A stretch of 55,586 nt of DNA from Candidatus Hebobacterum abditum (GTDB lineage Bacteria > Armatimonadota > Hebobacteria > Hebobacterales > Hebobacteraceae): contig JALGXW010000032.1 of assembly GCA_029821875.1 (NCBI GenBank), positions 1 to 55,586 on the forward strand, read 5' to 3'. The position numbers and the translations under genes are program-made. Numbering within the stretch: the first letter of the stretch is position 1; every line of letters begins with the position of its first letter. This document shows, piece after piece, positions 17,195 through 26,336 of this stretch. The notes beneath the pieces were generated by a model, which made no database searches, was not told the origin of the DNA, and saw nothing but the letters and a program-made list of their open reading frames with translations.

Positions 17195-18391
17195 GTGGAT
17201 TTCCTTGGACGCTACGCGAGCAAGCAACAGCGAACCGTCGTCGGGCTCATGTCCGGCACCTCGGCGGACGGCATCGACGCCGCGCTGGCGCGAGTCTCCG
17301 GTTCCGGGCAGGACCTCGAGGCCTCTCTCGTTGCCTTCCGAACGACGCCCTATGAGGCAGCAGTGAGGAAGGAGATCCTATCGCTTCTCGAACCGGGATC
17401 GCTCGCAGTCGATGTCTGCCGAATGAACTTCGAGATCGGCCGCCTCTTCGCAGAGGCCGCCCTCGACCTGGCACATCGGTGCGGCCTTCGGCCGGAGAAC
17501 GTGGACCTGATTGCCTCTCACGGCCAGACGGTATGCCATCTTCCGCCGACCGGGCCCCTGGACGACCTCTCAAGCGGGGCCACACTCCAGATCGGCGAGC
17601 CGGCCGTCATTGCCGACCTCACGGGTGTGCCCGTAGTCGCCGACTTCCGCCCGCAGGACATGGCGGCCGGGGGGCAGGGGGCGCCCCTCGTGGCCTACGC
17701 GGACTACGCGCTCTTCCGTCATCCCGAGAAGACTCGGGCCGTCCAGAACATCGGAGGAATCGCGAATGTGACACTGATTCCGGCCGGCGGCAGCACTGAG
17801 GAGGTCGTCGCCTTCGATACGGGGCCTGGGAACATGGTCATCGACGCTCTGGTGACGGCCATGACGCGAGGGAAGAAGACCTTCGATGAGGACGGCGCAC
17901 TGAGCGCCCTTGGGCGCGTGGATGACAGGCTGCTTTCCTGGCTCATGAGCCATGAGTATCTGTCTCGCCCCCCGCCGAAATCAACGGGCAGGGAGGAGTT
18001 CGGGGCAGAGTTCGTGGGGGAGTTGCTCGCGAAGGCGCAGGCCGAGGATGTATCGGCCGAAGACCTTCTCACTACGGCGGCCGCCTATACGGCCGCCTCC
18101 ATCGCCTGCAGCTACAAGGACTTCCTTCTCCTCGAGCACAAGATCGACGAGGTGATCCTCGGCGGGGGCGGGAGCTATAACGCGACACTTCGTCGAATGA
18201 TAGAGGAACGCTTGCCGGGCATGCCTATCTTTCTTCACGAGGACTTCGGCATCCCCGGGGGCGCAAAGGAAGCCCTCGCATTTGCCATCCTGGGCAACGA
18301 AACGATGCTTGGCCGACCCGCGAACGTCCCCGGCGCCACCGGTGCAAGACGCGCAGTGGTACTGGGCAAGATCGTCCCTCCAACTCCCTGA
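17195..18391 (+). CDS. anmK: Anhydro-N-acetylmuramic acid kinase
   Basis: The 398-residue protein matches AnmK, which opens and phosphorylates 1,6-anhydro-MurNAc to MurNAc 6-phosphate in the cytoplasm. Motifs: GLMSGTSADGIDAAL, IASHGQTVCH, GGQGAPLVAYADY, NIGGIANVT, DTGPGN and GGGGSYN. GTG 17195, five bases after spoIID, gives a start just ahead of the first strand; its Shine-Dalgarno sequence is weak. The linked MurQ etherase is not in this window. Confidence 0.93.
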   Translation: MDFLGRYASKQQRTVVGLMSGTSADGIDAALARVSGSGQDLEASLVAFRTTPYEAAVRKEILSLLEPGSLAVDVCRMNFEIGRLFAEAALDLAHRCGLRPENVDLIASHGQTVCHLPPTGPLDDLSSGATLQIGEPAVIADLTGVPVVADFRPQDMAAGGQGAPLVAYADYALFRHPEKTRAVQNIGGIANVTLIPAGGSTEEVVAFDTGPGNMVIDALVTAMTRGKKTFDEDGALSALGRVDDRLLSWLMSHEYLSRPPPKSTGREEFGAEFVGELLAKAQAEDVSAEDLLTTAAAYTAASIACSYKDFLLLEHKIDEVILGGGGSYNATLRRMIEERLPGMPIFLHEDFGIPGGAKEALAFAILGNETMLGRPANVPGATGARRAVVLGKIVPPTP

Positions 18392-18414
18392 ACATGACAG
18401 ACGAGGTGTAAGGG

Positions 18415-19677
18415 ATGAAACGTACGAAGGCAGTTGTCATCATCGGCGACGGCTTGGCCGACCGCCCCGTTCCAGGCTTGGACGGACGGACTCCGCTCGA
18501 GGCCGCGGACACACCGAACTTGGACAGCGTGGCTTCGGCGGGTGAGTGTGGGCAGATGGACCCTATCGGCCCTGGCGTCCGCCCTGGAAGCGATACGTCG
18601 CACCTGGCCATCCTCGGCTACGACCCGTTCAAGGCGTACACCGGGCGCGGCCCATTCGAGGCCCTGGGTATCGGCATGGCCGTGGAGCGGGGCGATATCT
18701 GCTTCCGGTGCAACTTCGCAACCCTGGAGGGGAAACTCAAGCTGAGCGAAGATGGCGGCTTCTCGGGGGCAAGAGTCGTCGATCGCCGCGCCCAGCGGAT
18801 TTCGGAAGGCACGCGGGAACTGGCCCAGGCCGTGGATGGCCTGGCCGTTGAGGACGTGACGTGCTATGTGAAGGAGTCGGTGGAACACCGCGCCGCCCTT
18901 GTTCTGCGCGGTCCAGGCCTAGGGCCTCGGGCCAGCGACGTGGATCCGCATGAGGAGAATCAGCCGCCGCATGCGGCGGTAGGCGATGACGAGGGGTCCC
19001 AAAAGACCGCGCGCGTACTCAACGAGTTCACGCTGCGGTCGTGGGAAGCACTCAGGGAACATCCGATCAACAAGCGGCGCCAAGAGGATGGAAAGCTGCC
19101 GGCCAACATCGTGCTGCCTCGCGGCGGGGGAATTGCACCGGATTTGGAGCCGTTTGCCCATCGCTATGGCATGAAGGGCGCCGCGGTCGTGGAGACGGGG
19201 CTCATCGCCGGGATAGCCCGCTATCTTCAGATGACCGTCCCCGAAGTGCCGGGGGCAACGGGCGGGGCGGACACGGACGAGATCGCGCTGGCCCGGGCAG
19301 TCCTGCGGATGCTCGAAGAGCACGATTTCATTCTCTGCAACATCAAGACCCCTGACCTCGGCGGCCACGACAGCAGACCCGAATCCAAGGTGGAGGCCGC
19401 CCAGAAGGTCGATAGGCTGGTGGGGTTCGTCCGCGAAAACTGCCGAAGCGCGATCCATATTGCCATAACGGCCGATCACTGCACGCCCATCAGCTACGGC
19501 GACCACACGGGAGACACCGTCCCTGTGGCTATCAGCGGCCCCAATGTGAGGCCTGATTCAGTGCAGAGCTTTGGCGAGCGCGCCGTCACGGCGGGAGGGC
19601 TCGCCCGCATTCGCGGCTCAGATATGATGTCGATACTGACCAACCTGATGGGCGTTCAGGAGAAGTTCGGGGCCTAA
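18415..19677 (+). CDS. apgM: Cofactor-independent phosphoglycerate mutase, archaeal type
   Basis: A 420-residue ApgM of the alkaline-phosphatase superfamily, interconverting 3- and 2-phosphoglycerate. It has the metal site [10 protein letters not shown], the nucleophile Ser in [23 protein letters not shown] and the metal-binding [23 protein letters not shown] 18415 follows a GA-rich stretch (GAGGTGTAAGGG). It lies 23 bases after anmK, so probably in the same operon. Confidence 0.92.
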   Translation: MKRTKAVVIIGDGLADRPVPGLDGRTPLEAADTPNLDSVASAGECGQMDPIGPGVRPGSDTSHLAILGYDPFKAYTGRGPFEALGIGMAVERGDICFRCNFATLEGKLKLSEDGGFSGARVVDRRAQRISEGTRELAQAVDGLAVEDVTCYVKESVEHRAALVLRGPGLGPRASDVDPHEENQPPHAAVGDDEGSQKTARVLNEFTLRSWEALREHPINKRRQEDGKLPANIVLPRGGGIAPDLEPFAHRYGMKGAAVVETGLIAGIARYLQMTVPEVPGATGGADTDEIALARAVLRMLEEHDFILCNIKTPDLGGHDSRPESKVEAAQKVDRLVGFVRENCRSAIHIAITADHCTPISYGDHTGDTVPVAISGPNVRPDSVQSFGERAVTAGGLARIRGSDMMSILTNLMGVQEKFGA

Positions 19678-19724
19678 GAACGCCACGCCGCCAAGAGGCA
19701 TAGAGTGGGGGAGGGCTCAGCTTC

Positions 19725-21125
19725 TTGGGTCTCGCACTGGCATTAGTCGGCATCTTCGCGGTCATGGCGGTGTTGATGTACCTCAACCGCCTGCCCGCGA
19801 TAGCGGCTCTGCCCATCATGGCCATCGCGATCGCGCTGGCTGCTCGTGTTCCCTGGAGAGATCTGGCTGCAATCATCAGCGACGGCGCCTTCCTCCTGCA
19901 TAAGGCCTATGCCACCGCGATACTCGGGGCCGTGCTCGCGGAGATAGTGGCCAAGACCGGCGTCGCCGAGACCATGGTCAAGAAGACGGCGGAGCTGGGC
20001 GGCGACCGCCCCGTCGTTCTGGCGCTACTCATGACCGCTGTGGTAGCCATCCTGTTCACGACCCTCGGCGGACTCGGCGCCGTCATCATGGTGGCGACGA
20101 TTGTCTTCCCTGTCTTGCTTGCGCTCGGGGTACCCCAACTCGCCGTCGGTTGCCTGTTTCTGCTGGGCATGAGCTTGGGCGGCATCTTCAACTTGACGAA
20201 CTGGCAGCTCTACAAGGAGACGCTAGGCCTATCGACGAGCACCATTCTGAGCTTTGCAGCTCCCCTCGCGGCACTGATGGCCATAGCGACCCTTGCCTTC
20301 GCTTTCGTTACGCTCCGTCCGTCCCGGCTTCGCCGGTATTGGTCGGCATCAGAGCCGGAGAAGCCTATCAGCTTCGCCCCGTGGTACTCGCTGCTGACAC
20401 CGATTGTGCCACTCCTGCCGGTGCTCGCCTTTGGCGTGTACAACCTCCTCGCTGAGCCAGCCGCGCCGCATAAGCTCCCTATGGTCGCCACGACCTGGTA
20501 CTTGCCGATAAGGCCAGACACACTCCTGATTCCTGCGCTGACTTTCGGTGTGATAGACCTCGAGCCTCAACCGTTCGAGTTTCCCATCGTCACTGCCATG
20601 GCGATCGGAATAGCGTACGGTCTTCTGGCCTCGCCTCGCCCGCGACAGGGCCGAATCCAGCTTCTCACTCGAAGTGCAATCGATGGCATCGGCGCGGTGG
20701 CGCCGGCCGTGGCCCTGATGCTCGGCATTGGAATACTAGTCGAGGCCGTCACCCACCCCTCCGTGCTGAAGCAGGTTGAGCCCCTCCTCGAGGCGATCCT
20801 GCCGAGCACTCGCATCGGATATGTCGTCGTCTTCACGGTTCTAGCGCCGCTGGCCCTCTATCGAGGTCCGCTCAATGTATGGGGAATGGGATTCGGGCTC
20901 GCCAAGATGATGGCGGCCGTTCCCGGGCTCGGCCCAGCTTCCGTGATGGCCGCATTGCTGTCTGTGGGCCAGTTGCAAGGGGTATCGGACCCGACCAATA
21001 CACACAACGTATGGATATCCAATTACGTCGGCGTGGACGTGCAACAGATCCTCCGGACGACACTGCCGTACGTATGGGTGGCCGCAGCCGCTGGGCTGGT
21101 CATCGCTGCCCTCATGTTCATGTGA
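19725..21125 (+). CDS. Ion-transporter-superfamily permease (GntP/citrate-like)
   Basis: The 466-residue protein is very hydrophobic, with roughly eleven to thirteen membrane helices and small loops. Glycine-rich re-entrant-like stretches (TTLGGLGAVIMVAT and GMSLGGIFNLTNW) occur in the first half and QGVSDPTNTHNVW in the second, which suggests two inverted halves as in CitMHS, GntP or ArsB-like carriers. The substrate cannot be read from sequence. TTG 19725 follows GGGGGAGGG at about 12 bases. It is the last gene after HAD-spoIID-anmK-apgM and could move an organic acid or sugar acid linked to that operon. Confidence 0.6.
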   Translation: MGLALALVGIFAVMAVLMYLNRLPAIAALPIMAIAIALAARVPWRDLAAIISDGAFLLHKAYATAILGAVLAEIVAKTGVAETMVKKTAELGGDRPVVLALLMTAVVAILFTTLGGLGAVIMVATIVFPVLLALGVPQLAVGCLFLLGMSLGGIFNLTNWQLYKETLGLSTSTILSFAAPLAALMAIATLAFAFVTLRPSRLRRYWSASEPEKPISFAPWYSLLTPIVPLLPVLAFGVYNLLAEPAAPHKLPMVATTWYLPIRPDTLLIPALTFGVIDLEPQPFEFPIVTAMAIGIAYGLLASPRPRQGRIQLLTRSAIDGIGAVAPAVALMLGIGILVEAVTHPSVLKQVEPLLEAILPSTRIGYVVVFTVLAPLALYRGPLNVWGMGFGLAKMMAAVPGLGPASVMAALLSVGQLQGVSDPTNTHNVWISNYVGVDVQQILRTTLPYVWVAAAAGLVIAALMFM

Positions 21126-21256
21126 GCGGGACGCCCCGCGACCACGTCCCTCATCCCGTCTGCCCGTGCGAACGCCGACAATTGCTGTGGTGTCGGCGGT
21201 GTGATTAGCTGCAGTTGTGAGGCCCGAGCGCCCTTTACACATCGTCTTGCGATTCC

Positions 21257-21285
21257 TTGCCCCTCCCAATCCGCTGTGCTATAAT
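21257..21285 (+). promoter_or_regulatory. Extended -10 promoter for the beta-propeller gene
   Basis: TTGCCC at 21257-21262 and TATAAT at 21280-21285 are 17 bases apart, and the -10 is extended (TGC directly before it). The predicted leader to the ATG at 21355 is about 60 bases. Confidence 0.75.
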
Positions 21286-21354
21286 CCGCGGCGTCGCACT
21301 CTCTCAGGGCGGAGGTGAGGAACCGTAGTCCTATCCGCCTTCCAGGAGGCCGTA

Positions 21355-22827
21355 ATGCAGAGGAACACGCTTCTCGTCCTTGTGGCGCCGGCTGCGCTTC
21401 TCATGCTACTCTCGGCACTGGGGCAGGAGGCGAAGGCAGCTCCGGACATCGTTCCCCCATTATCCACACAGTGGGCGTTCTCGTTGGGGGAGGACGAGTC
21501 GAATCTGAAGCGCCCCCTGATACAGGACGGACGCGTGTACGTGACCCATCAGGGAGTGCTGCGCTGCCTGGACAATATCACCGGCGCGGAGCAGTGGAAC
21601 TTCTCCCCCGAGAACGCGGCCGTGACGACGTCAGCCGTCAGCTGGCGCGACATCATAGTAGTGGGTGCCGCGAACGCAACTGTCTACGCGCTGGACGCCG
21701 CGACCGGCGATCCCGTCTGGGAACGCATCTGCGCTGGCTCGGTTTCGTCCAGCCCCGCCCTGCTGGACGACATCCTCCTGGTCGGTGCGGGCAACATGGT
21801 CTACGCTCTATCCCCCGAGTCGGGTGACGCAACTTGGATCTGCTCCCTTACCTCGCCTGCAGAATTTGGCCCGGTCTGCGACCGCGGCATGGCTTACTTC
21901 CTCTGCCAGGACGACACCATCCAGTGCGTAGACGCGACCCAGGGCCGCTACCGCTGGACGTCAAGAGTAGTGACCGGCCCTCGGACTTTCCCTCCGACGG
22001 TCGCCCGGCAGAGGGTCGTCGTGGCGAGCGGGCACAGGGTTCACGGCGTCGCCCGGACCGGTGTTGTGGCATGGACGGCCGACATGCCGGCCGGAGTTGG
22101 CGCGGCGCCTGTGCTGGTCGATGACATCCTGTACGTTCCCTGTGTTGACGGACGGATCTACACGCTGTACGCGCGCTCGGGGGCCCCCCGTCACCACGTG
22201 ACATACCAGGTCGATCACCCTCTGACCTCATCCCCCGCCGTCACCGACGGCATTGTGGCAGTGGGCACCGGCGACGGTCTCTTCTACGTGTTCGATGCCG
22301 GCTCAGGCCAGGTGAGTTGGATCTACCGCTGTAGGGAACCCGATCAGCTTCCGAACGAAGGGGCTCGGCACGGCATCTATGCTCCCATCGTGGCCTCCGA
22401 GGGTTCACTCTACTGCCTGACCGGCGGCGGCAACCTGTATCGCTTCACGGCCTCCGCACACGACGGAGGCGGACCGGTGTTTGGGGACTTCGAACCGGAG
22501 CCGGGCTCGGCGAAGCCGTCCGGCCAGTACACTGTTCCCACGTGTTCCATTACCGACGACGGCAGTGGTGTGGACCCCGCCTCCGTTGTCGCCTGGCTGA
22601 ATGGCAGCCCGGCGCTCGTGGCGTTCGACATCGCCACCGGCGTGGCGACGCTCCCCGGCGCGGTGCTGGCGGACGGCTCACACGTGGTCAAGGTAACGGC
22701 GAGGGACTTTCGGGGGAACGAGGGCTCGGCCGAGTGGAGCTTCCTGGCCGACGCGAGTGTCCTCCCGGCGCCGGAGCGGGGCGCGGCCGGCCAGACCCGG
22801 ATGCAGCGCCGTCCGATGGGGCGCTAG
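21355..22827 (+). CDS. Secreted PQQ-like beta-propeller protein with Ig-like tail
   Basis: The 490-residue protein has a signal peptide (LLVLVAPAALLMLLSALG). Residues about 40-380 hold repeated blades with the pattern ...VYALDAATGDPVW..., as in PQQ/BamB-type propellers, with no residues I can assign to cofactor binding. Residues about 395-470 (DDGSGVDPASVVAWLNG to VKVTARDFRGN) look like a bacterial Ig-like domain. Probably an extracytoplasmic binding or scaffold protein. ATG 21355 follows CCAGGAGG. Own promoter upstream; dprA follows after 51 bases. Confidence 0.75.
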   Translation: MQRNTLLVLVAPAALLMLLSALGQEAKAAPDIVPPLSTQWAFSLGEDESNLKRPLIQDGRVYVTHQGVLRCLDNITGAEQWNFSPENAAVTTSAVSWRDIIVVGAANATVYALDAATGDPVWERICAGSVSSSPALLDDILLVGAGNMVYALSPESGDATWICSLTSPAEFGPVCDRGMAYFLCQDDTIQCVDATQGRYRWTSRVVTGPRTFPPTVARQRVVVASGHRVHGVARTGVVAWTADMPAGVGAAPVLVDDILYVPCVDGRIYTLYARSGAPRHHVTYQVDHPLTSSPAVTDGIVAVGTGDGLFYVFDAGSGQVSWIYRCREPDQLPNEGARHGIYAPIVASEGSLYCLTGGGNLYRFTASAHDGGGPVFGDFEPEPGSAKPSGQYTVPTCSITDDGSGVDPASVVAWLNGSPALVAFDIATGVATLPGAVLADGSHVVKVTARDFRGNEGSAEWSFLADASVLPAPERGAAGQTRMQRRPMGR

Positions 22828-22878
22828 TCTCGTGTCGGCGTGCGGCGGAGCGCTCTGGCACATGTGCGGGAGCCAGGC

Positions 22879-23976
22879 GTGACTGAGCGCGAGGCATGGC
22901 TGGCGTTGAGTGCGGCCGACCTGCCGCCGCGGAAGTCTCTTGAACTGCTCGAGAAGTACGGTTCCTCCCAAGCCGTCATCTCCGCTGGCAGCAAGTCTCT
23001 CGTCACGACCGGCGTGGTATCTCCCACCGAAGCGTCGCGTCTTACGAAGGCGGCGGAGCGCGACTATGGGCCGGAGCTGGAGCAGCTAGAGAAGCTCGAC
23101 GCTCGGCTGGTCACCGTTCGCGATCCAGACTATCCTGCTAACCTGCGCCAGATCCACGACCCGCCGATTGTGCTGTTCGTTCGCGGCTCTCTTCTGCCAG
23201 ACGATCAGCGCTGTGTCGCCATTGTCGGCACCAGGCGCGTCACCCCCTACGGCCGCCTTGCTTCGGAGACGCTTGCTCGAGACCTGGCGGCCCGCGGCAT
23301 CACCGTGGTCAGTGGACTGGCGGTTGGCGCCGACGCGGCCGCACACCGCGGTGCCCTGTCGGCCGGCGGCCGCACGATAGGCGTCCTCGCGTGCGGTATC
23401 GATGTTCCCTACCCGCGCGACACGATGGAGCTGCGCGAGCAGGCGGTTGAGCACGGTGCGGTGCTCTCGGAGGTGGCGCTCGGCACTCCGGCGCGACGAC
23501 ACCGTTTCCACGGTCGCAACCGGCTCATCAGCGGCCTGGCGCTGGGTGTCATAGTGAGTGAAGCCCCCGAGCGCAGCGGGGCTCTCATCACGGCGAATAT
23601 CGCCGCAGAGCAAGGTCGACAGGTGTTTGCGGTGCCGGGCAGCATCAACAGCGAGTTCAGTCGCGGCACCCATGCGCTGCTGCGAGATGGTGCTCATATC
23701 GCCACATCCGTGGAAGATATACTAGAGATCCTGGACCTGCCGCAGACGGCGACACCGGCAGCGCCTTTGAGGGCACAGGAGACCGGGCCCGAGCGGGTCC
23801 TGACAACAGACGAGACTACCATCCTTGAGGCGCTGTCGCTGCAGCAGAGACACGTCGATGAGATCATACAGGGCTGTCGGTTGTCCGCCTCGCGCGCAAG
23901 CGCTGGCCTACTGATGTTGGAGTTGAAGGGATTAGTGCGGCGACTGCCGGGGAACATGTTCATGCGTGTGAGCTGA
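22879..23976 (+). CDS. dprA: DNA-processing protein A
   Basis: The 365-residue protein loads RecA on incoming single strands in transformation. The Rossmann-like core is clear: VAIVGTRRVTPYGRLAS, GITVVSGLAVGADAAAHRGAL, GVLACGIDVPYP and later HGRNRLISGL and SGALITA. An N-terminal helix-hairpin-like region and a C-terminal winged-helix (about 300-360) complete the family layout. GTG 22879 is preferred over GTG 22840 because GGGAG lies six bases upstream. Followed by topA, a widespread pairing. Confidence 0.92.
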   Translation: MTEREAWLALSAADLPPRKSLELLEKYGSSQAVISAGSKSLVTTGVVSPTEASRLTKAAERDYGPELEQLEKLDARLVTVRDPDYPANLRQIHDPPIVLFVRGSLLPDDQRCVAIVGTRRVTPYGRLASETLARDLAARGITVVSGLAVGADAAAHRGALSAGGRTIGVLACGIDVPYPRDTMELREQAVEHGAVLSEVALGTPARRHRFHGRNRLISGLALGVIVSEAPERSGALITANIAAEQGRQVFAVPGSINSEFSRGTHALLRDGAHIATSVEDILEILDLPQTATPAAPLRAQETGPERVLTTDETTILEALSLQQRHVDEIIQGCRLSASRASAGLLMLELKGLVRRLPGNMFMRVS

Positions 23977-24018
23977 GCCTGACCGAAGACGGGGCACTGT
24001 CGATCTCGCATACTCCCA

Positions 24019-26160
24019 ATGGGCAAGTCACTCATCATAGTTGAATCACCGGCAAAGACCCGCACGATCGGGCGCTTTGTCGGCAGCAAATACCGGCTGG
24101 AAGCTTCGATGGGCCACGTTCGCGATCTGCCCAAGAGCGTCCTCGGCGTGGACGTCGAGCACGACTTCAAGCCCAAGTATTTGAACCTGAGGGCCCGCGC
24201 GCCGGTGCTCAAGAAGCTGCGGAACGCTGTCGCGAAGGCAGACGGCGTCTATCTGGCTACGGACCCGGATCGCGAAGGCGAGGCGATCGCCTGGCATCTC
24301 GTCCAAGCGCTCAAGATCAAGGACCCGAAGCGCATAGAGTTCAATGAGATCACCCGCGGGGCGGTCACGCGCGCGCTGGCGCATCCCCGCGACATCGATC
24401 CCCAGCGTGTAGACGCACAGCAGGCGAGGCGCATACTGGACAGGCTCGTGGGGTACAGCCTGAGCCCGTTGCTTCAGCGGAAGATGCGCAAGTGGGGCCT
24501 AAGCGCGGGCAGAGTCCAGTCGGTGGCCGTGCGGCTGATATGTGAGCGCGAGCGAGAGATAGAAGCGTTCACACCCGAGGAATACTGGGACGTTACGGCC
24601 CGCGTAACGCCGGGCTCGCCCGACGACGCGTTTCAGGTGAAGCTCGTCGAGAGGGAAGGCGAGAAGCTCAAGGTCCGCGATCAGGCGGAGGCCGAACAGG
24701 TCGCCCGCGAGATCTGGGAGGCGCCGGTTCGAGTTGATCGCGTCAAGGAGTCGAAGCAGGCCCGTCGTCCGCCTCCACCGTTCATCACGAGCACGCTCCA
24801 GCAAGACGCGGCCAATCGGCTTGGCTTCTCCGCCCGCCAAACGATGCGGCTCGCACAGCAGCTCTACGAGGGAGTGGAGTTGGGGGACGAAGGATCGCTC
24901 GGACTCATCACTTACATGCGAACCGACTCCCCGCGGGTTGCTTCGGAGGCGCAGAATACCGCGCGCGCGCTGATAGCCGAGCACTTCGGGGAGGAGTATG
25001 TGCCCGCACGCCCGCGGCGCTACGCCTCGCGCCGGGGCGCGCAAGAGGCGCATGAAGCGATCCGCCCCACCTACCCCGAGCGCCGGCCCGAGGACATCGC
25101 TCAGTTCCTCGACGACAGGCAGCGACGGCTGTACGAGCTAATCTGGTCGCGGTTCGTGGCGAGCCAAATGGCCGATCTGGAGCTATCGATCAAAGCCGTC
25201 GATGTGTCGGCCGGTCCCTACGTCCTGCGCGGACGCGGCGTTAGAATCGTCTTTGCGGGGTTCTCCCGCGTGTACTCCACGCGCGACGCGGAGGTCTCCG
25301 TCCCGCAGCTCGAAGAAGGAATGTGGCTCGACCTCGTGAGTCTCGAGGCCGTGCAGCGCTTCACCGAACCGCCCCCGCGCTATACCGAGGCGGGCCTCGT
25401 GCGTGCGCTCGAATCGAAGGGCATCGGCCGCCCCAGCACCTATGCGCCGATCATCGGCACCATCCAAGACCGCGGGTACGTCTACCTCGAGGAGAAGCGC
25501 TTCCGTCCCACTGACCTCGGTCTTGCCGTTACCGACCAACTCGTGTCGCATTTCCCCGACGTTATCAATGCCGAGTTCACGGCCGAGATGGAGGCCGCAC
25601 TCGACCAGATAGAGGAAGGCAAGGCCGATTGGGTCGAGACGCTCCGCAAGTTCTACTCGCCATTCTCCCAGTCAGTTGAGCAGGCGGAGGAGAAGATGGG
25701 AGAGGTGAGCGTCAAGCCTCGTGAGACCGACGAAGTCTGCGAAGAGTGCGGCCGTTCGATGCTCCTTCGCGTGGGTCGGCACGGCCCGTTCCTGGCTTGC
25801 TCCGGATATCCCGAGTGCAAGCACACGCGGCCGGCTCCCGGCGGGAAGGAGGAGGAGCGCGCCAAGAAGCCGCCCCCGGAGCCGACGGATGAGGTGTGCG
25901 AGAAGTGCGGCAGCCAGATGGTGATCCGCACCGGCCGGCGCGGACGCTTCCTTGCATGCTCCGGCTTCCCGAAGTGCAGGAACACGCGCTCCCTTCCCGA
26001 GGACGAGGCCGCGGCGAAGGAGGCGGCCGCGAACGAAACCTGCGACGTGTGCGGCCAACCCATGGCCGTCCGCCGAGGTCGTTACGGGCCCTTCCTGGGC
26101 TGCACCGGCTATCCGGATTGCCGTGGCATCAAACGCCTGCCGGAGCCTGTTAGCAACTAG
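24019..26160 (+). CDS. topA: DNA topoisomerase I
   Basis: The 713-residue type IA topoisomerase relaxes negative supercoils. It has VESPAKTRTI, the TOPRIM acidic motif DPDREGE, SAGRVQSVAVRLI and the active-site Tyr299 in LITYMRTDS. The C-terminus has three Cys4 zinc ribbons (CEECG...CSGYPEC, CEKCG...CSGFPKC, CDVCG...CTGYPDC), the usual number. The ATG at 24019 has no recognisable Shine-Dalgarno sequence, but the protein begins exactly where the family does. Confidence 0.97.
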   Translation: MGKSLIIVESPAKTRTIGRFVGSKYRLEASMGHVRDLPKSVLGVDVEHDFKPKYLNLRARAPVLKKLRNAVAKADGVYLATDPDREGEAIAWHLVQALKIKDPKRIEFNEITRGAVTRALAHPRDIDPQRVDAQQARRILDRLVGYSLSPLLQRKMRKWGLSAGRVQSVAVRLICEREREIEAFTPEEYWDVTARVTPGSPDDAFQVKLVEREGEKLKVRDQAEAEQVAREIWEAPVRVDRVKESKQARRPPPPFITSTLQQDAANRLGFSARQTMRLAQQLYEGVELGDEGSLGLITYMRTDSPRVASEAQNTARALIAEHFGEEYVPARPRRYASRRGAQEAHEAIRPTYPERRPEDIAQFLDDRQRRLYELIWSRFVASQMADLELSIKAVDVSAGPYVLRGRGVRIVFAGFSRVYSTRDAEVSVPQLEEGMWLDLVSLEAVQRFTEPPPRYTEAGLVRALESKGIGRPSTYAPIIGTIQDRGYVYLEEKRFRPTDLGLAVTDQLVSHFPDVINAEFTAEMEAALDQIEEGKADWVETLRKFYSPFSQSVEQAEEKMGEVSVKPRETDEVCEECGRSMLLRVGRHGPFLACSGYPECKHTRPAPGGKEEERAKKPPPEPTDEVCEKCGSQMVIRTGRRGRFLACSGFPKCRNTRSLPEDEAAAKEAAANETCDVCGQPMAVRRGRYGPFLGCTGYPDCRGIKRLPEPVSN

Positions 26161-26279
26161 GCAGTGCTCGATTCTGGCGGGTCGCATTCCCCATCGGGCG
26201 CGACGTACCGGTCGGCGCGTGCTGTTCTACCGGCCGCGCACGGCCACTGCATCACACGGCCGGCTACGCCCATCCTCGC

Positions 26280-26309
26280 TTGACACCCTCGAATGGCCGG
26301 TGTTATTAT
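26280..26309 (+). promoter_or_regulatory. Promoter of the asd-lysC-dapA operon
   Basis: TTGACA at 26280-26285 and TATTAT at 26304-26309, 18 bases apart, lie 27 bases before the asd ATG. The leader would be about 20 bases, too short for a lysine riboswitch. Confidence 0.65.
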
Positions 26310-26336
26310 CGCCGGTACCGTGGAGCGCCAACGAAG

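Noticed and set aside
26161-26336. Lysine riboswitch ahead of asd-lysC-dapA
   Set aside because: The promoter at 26280 leaves a leader of about 20 bases; too short for any riboswitch.
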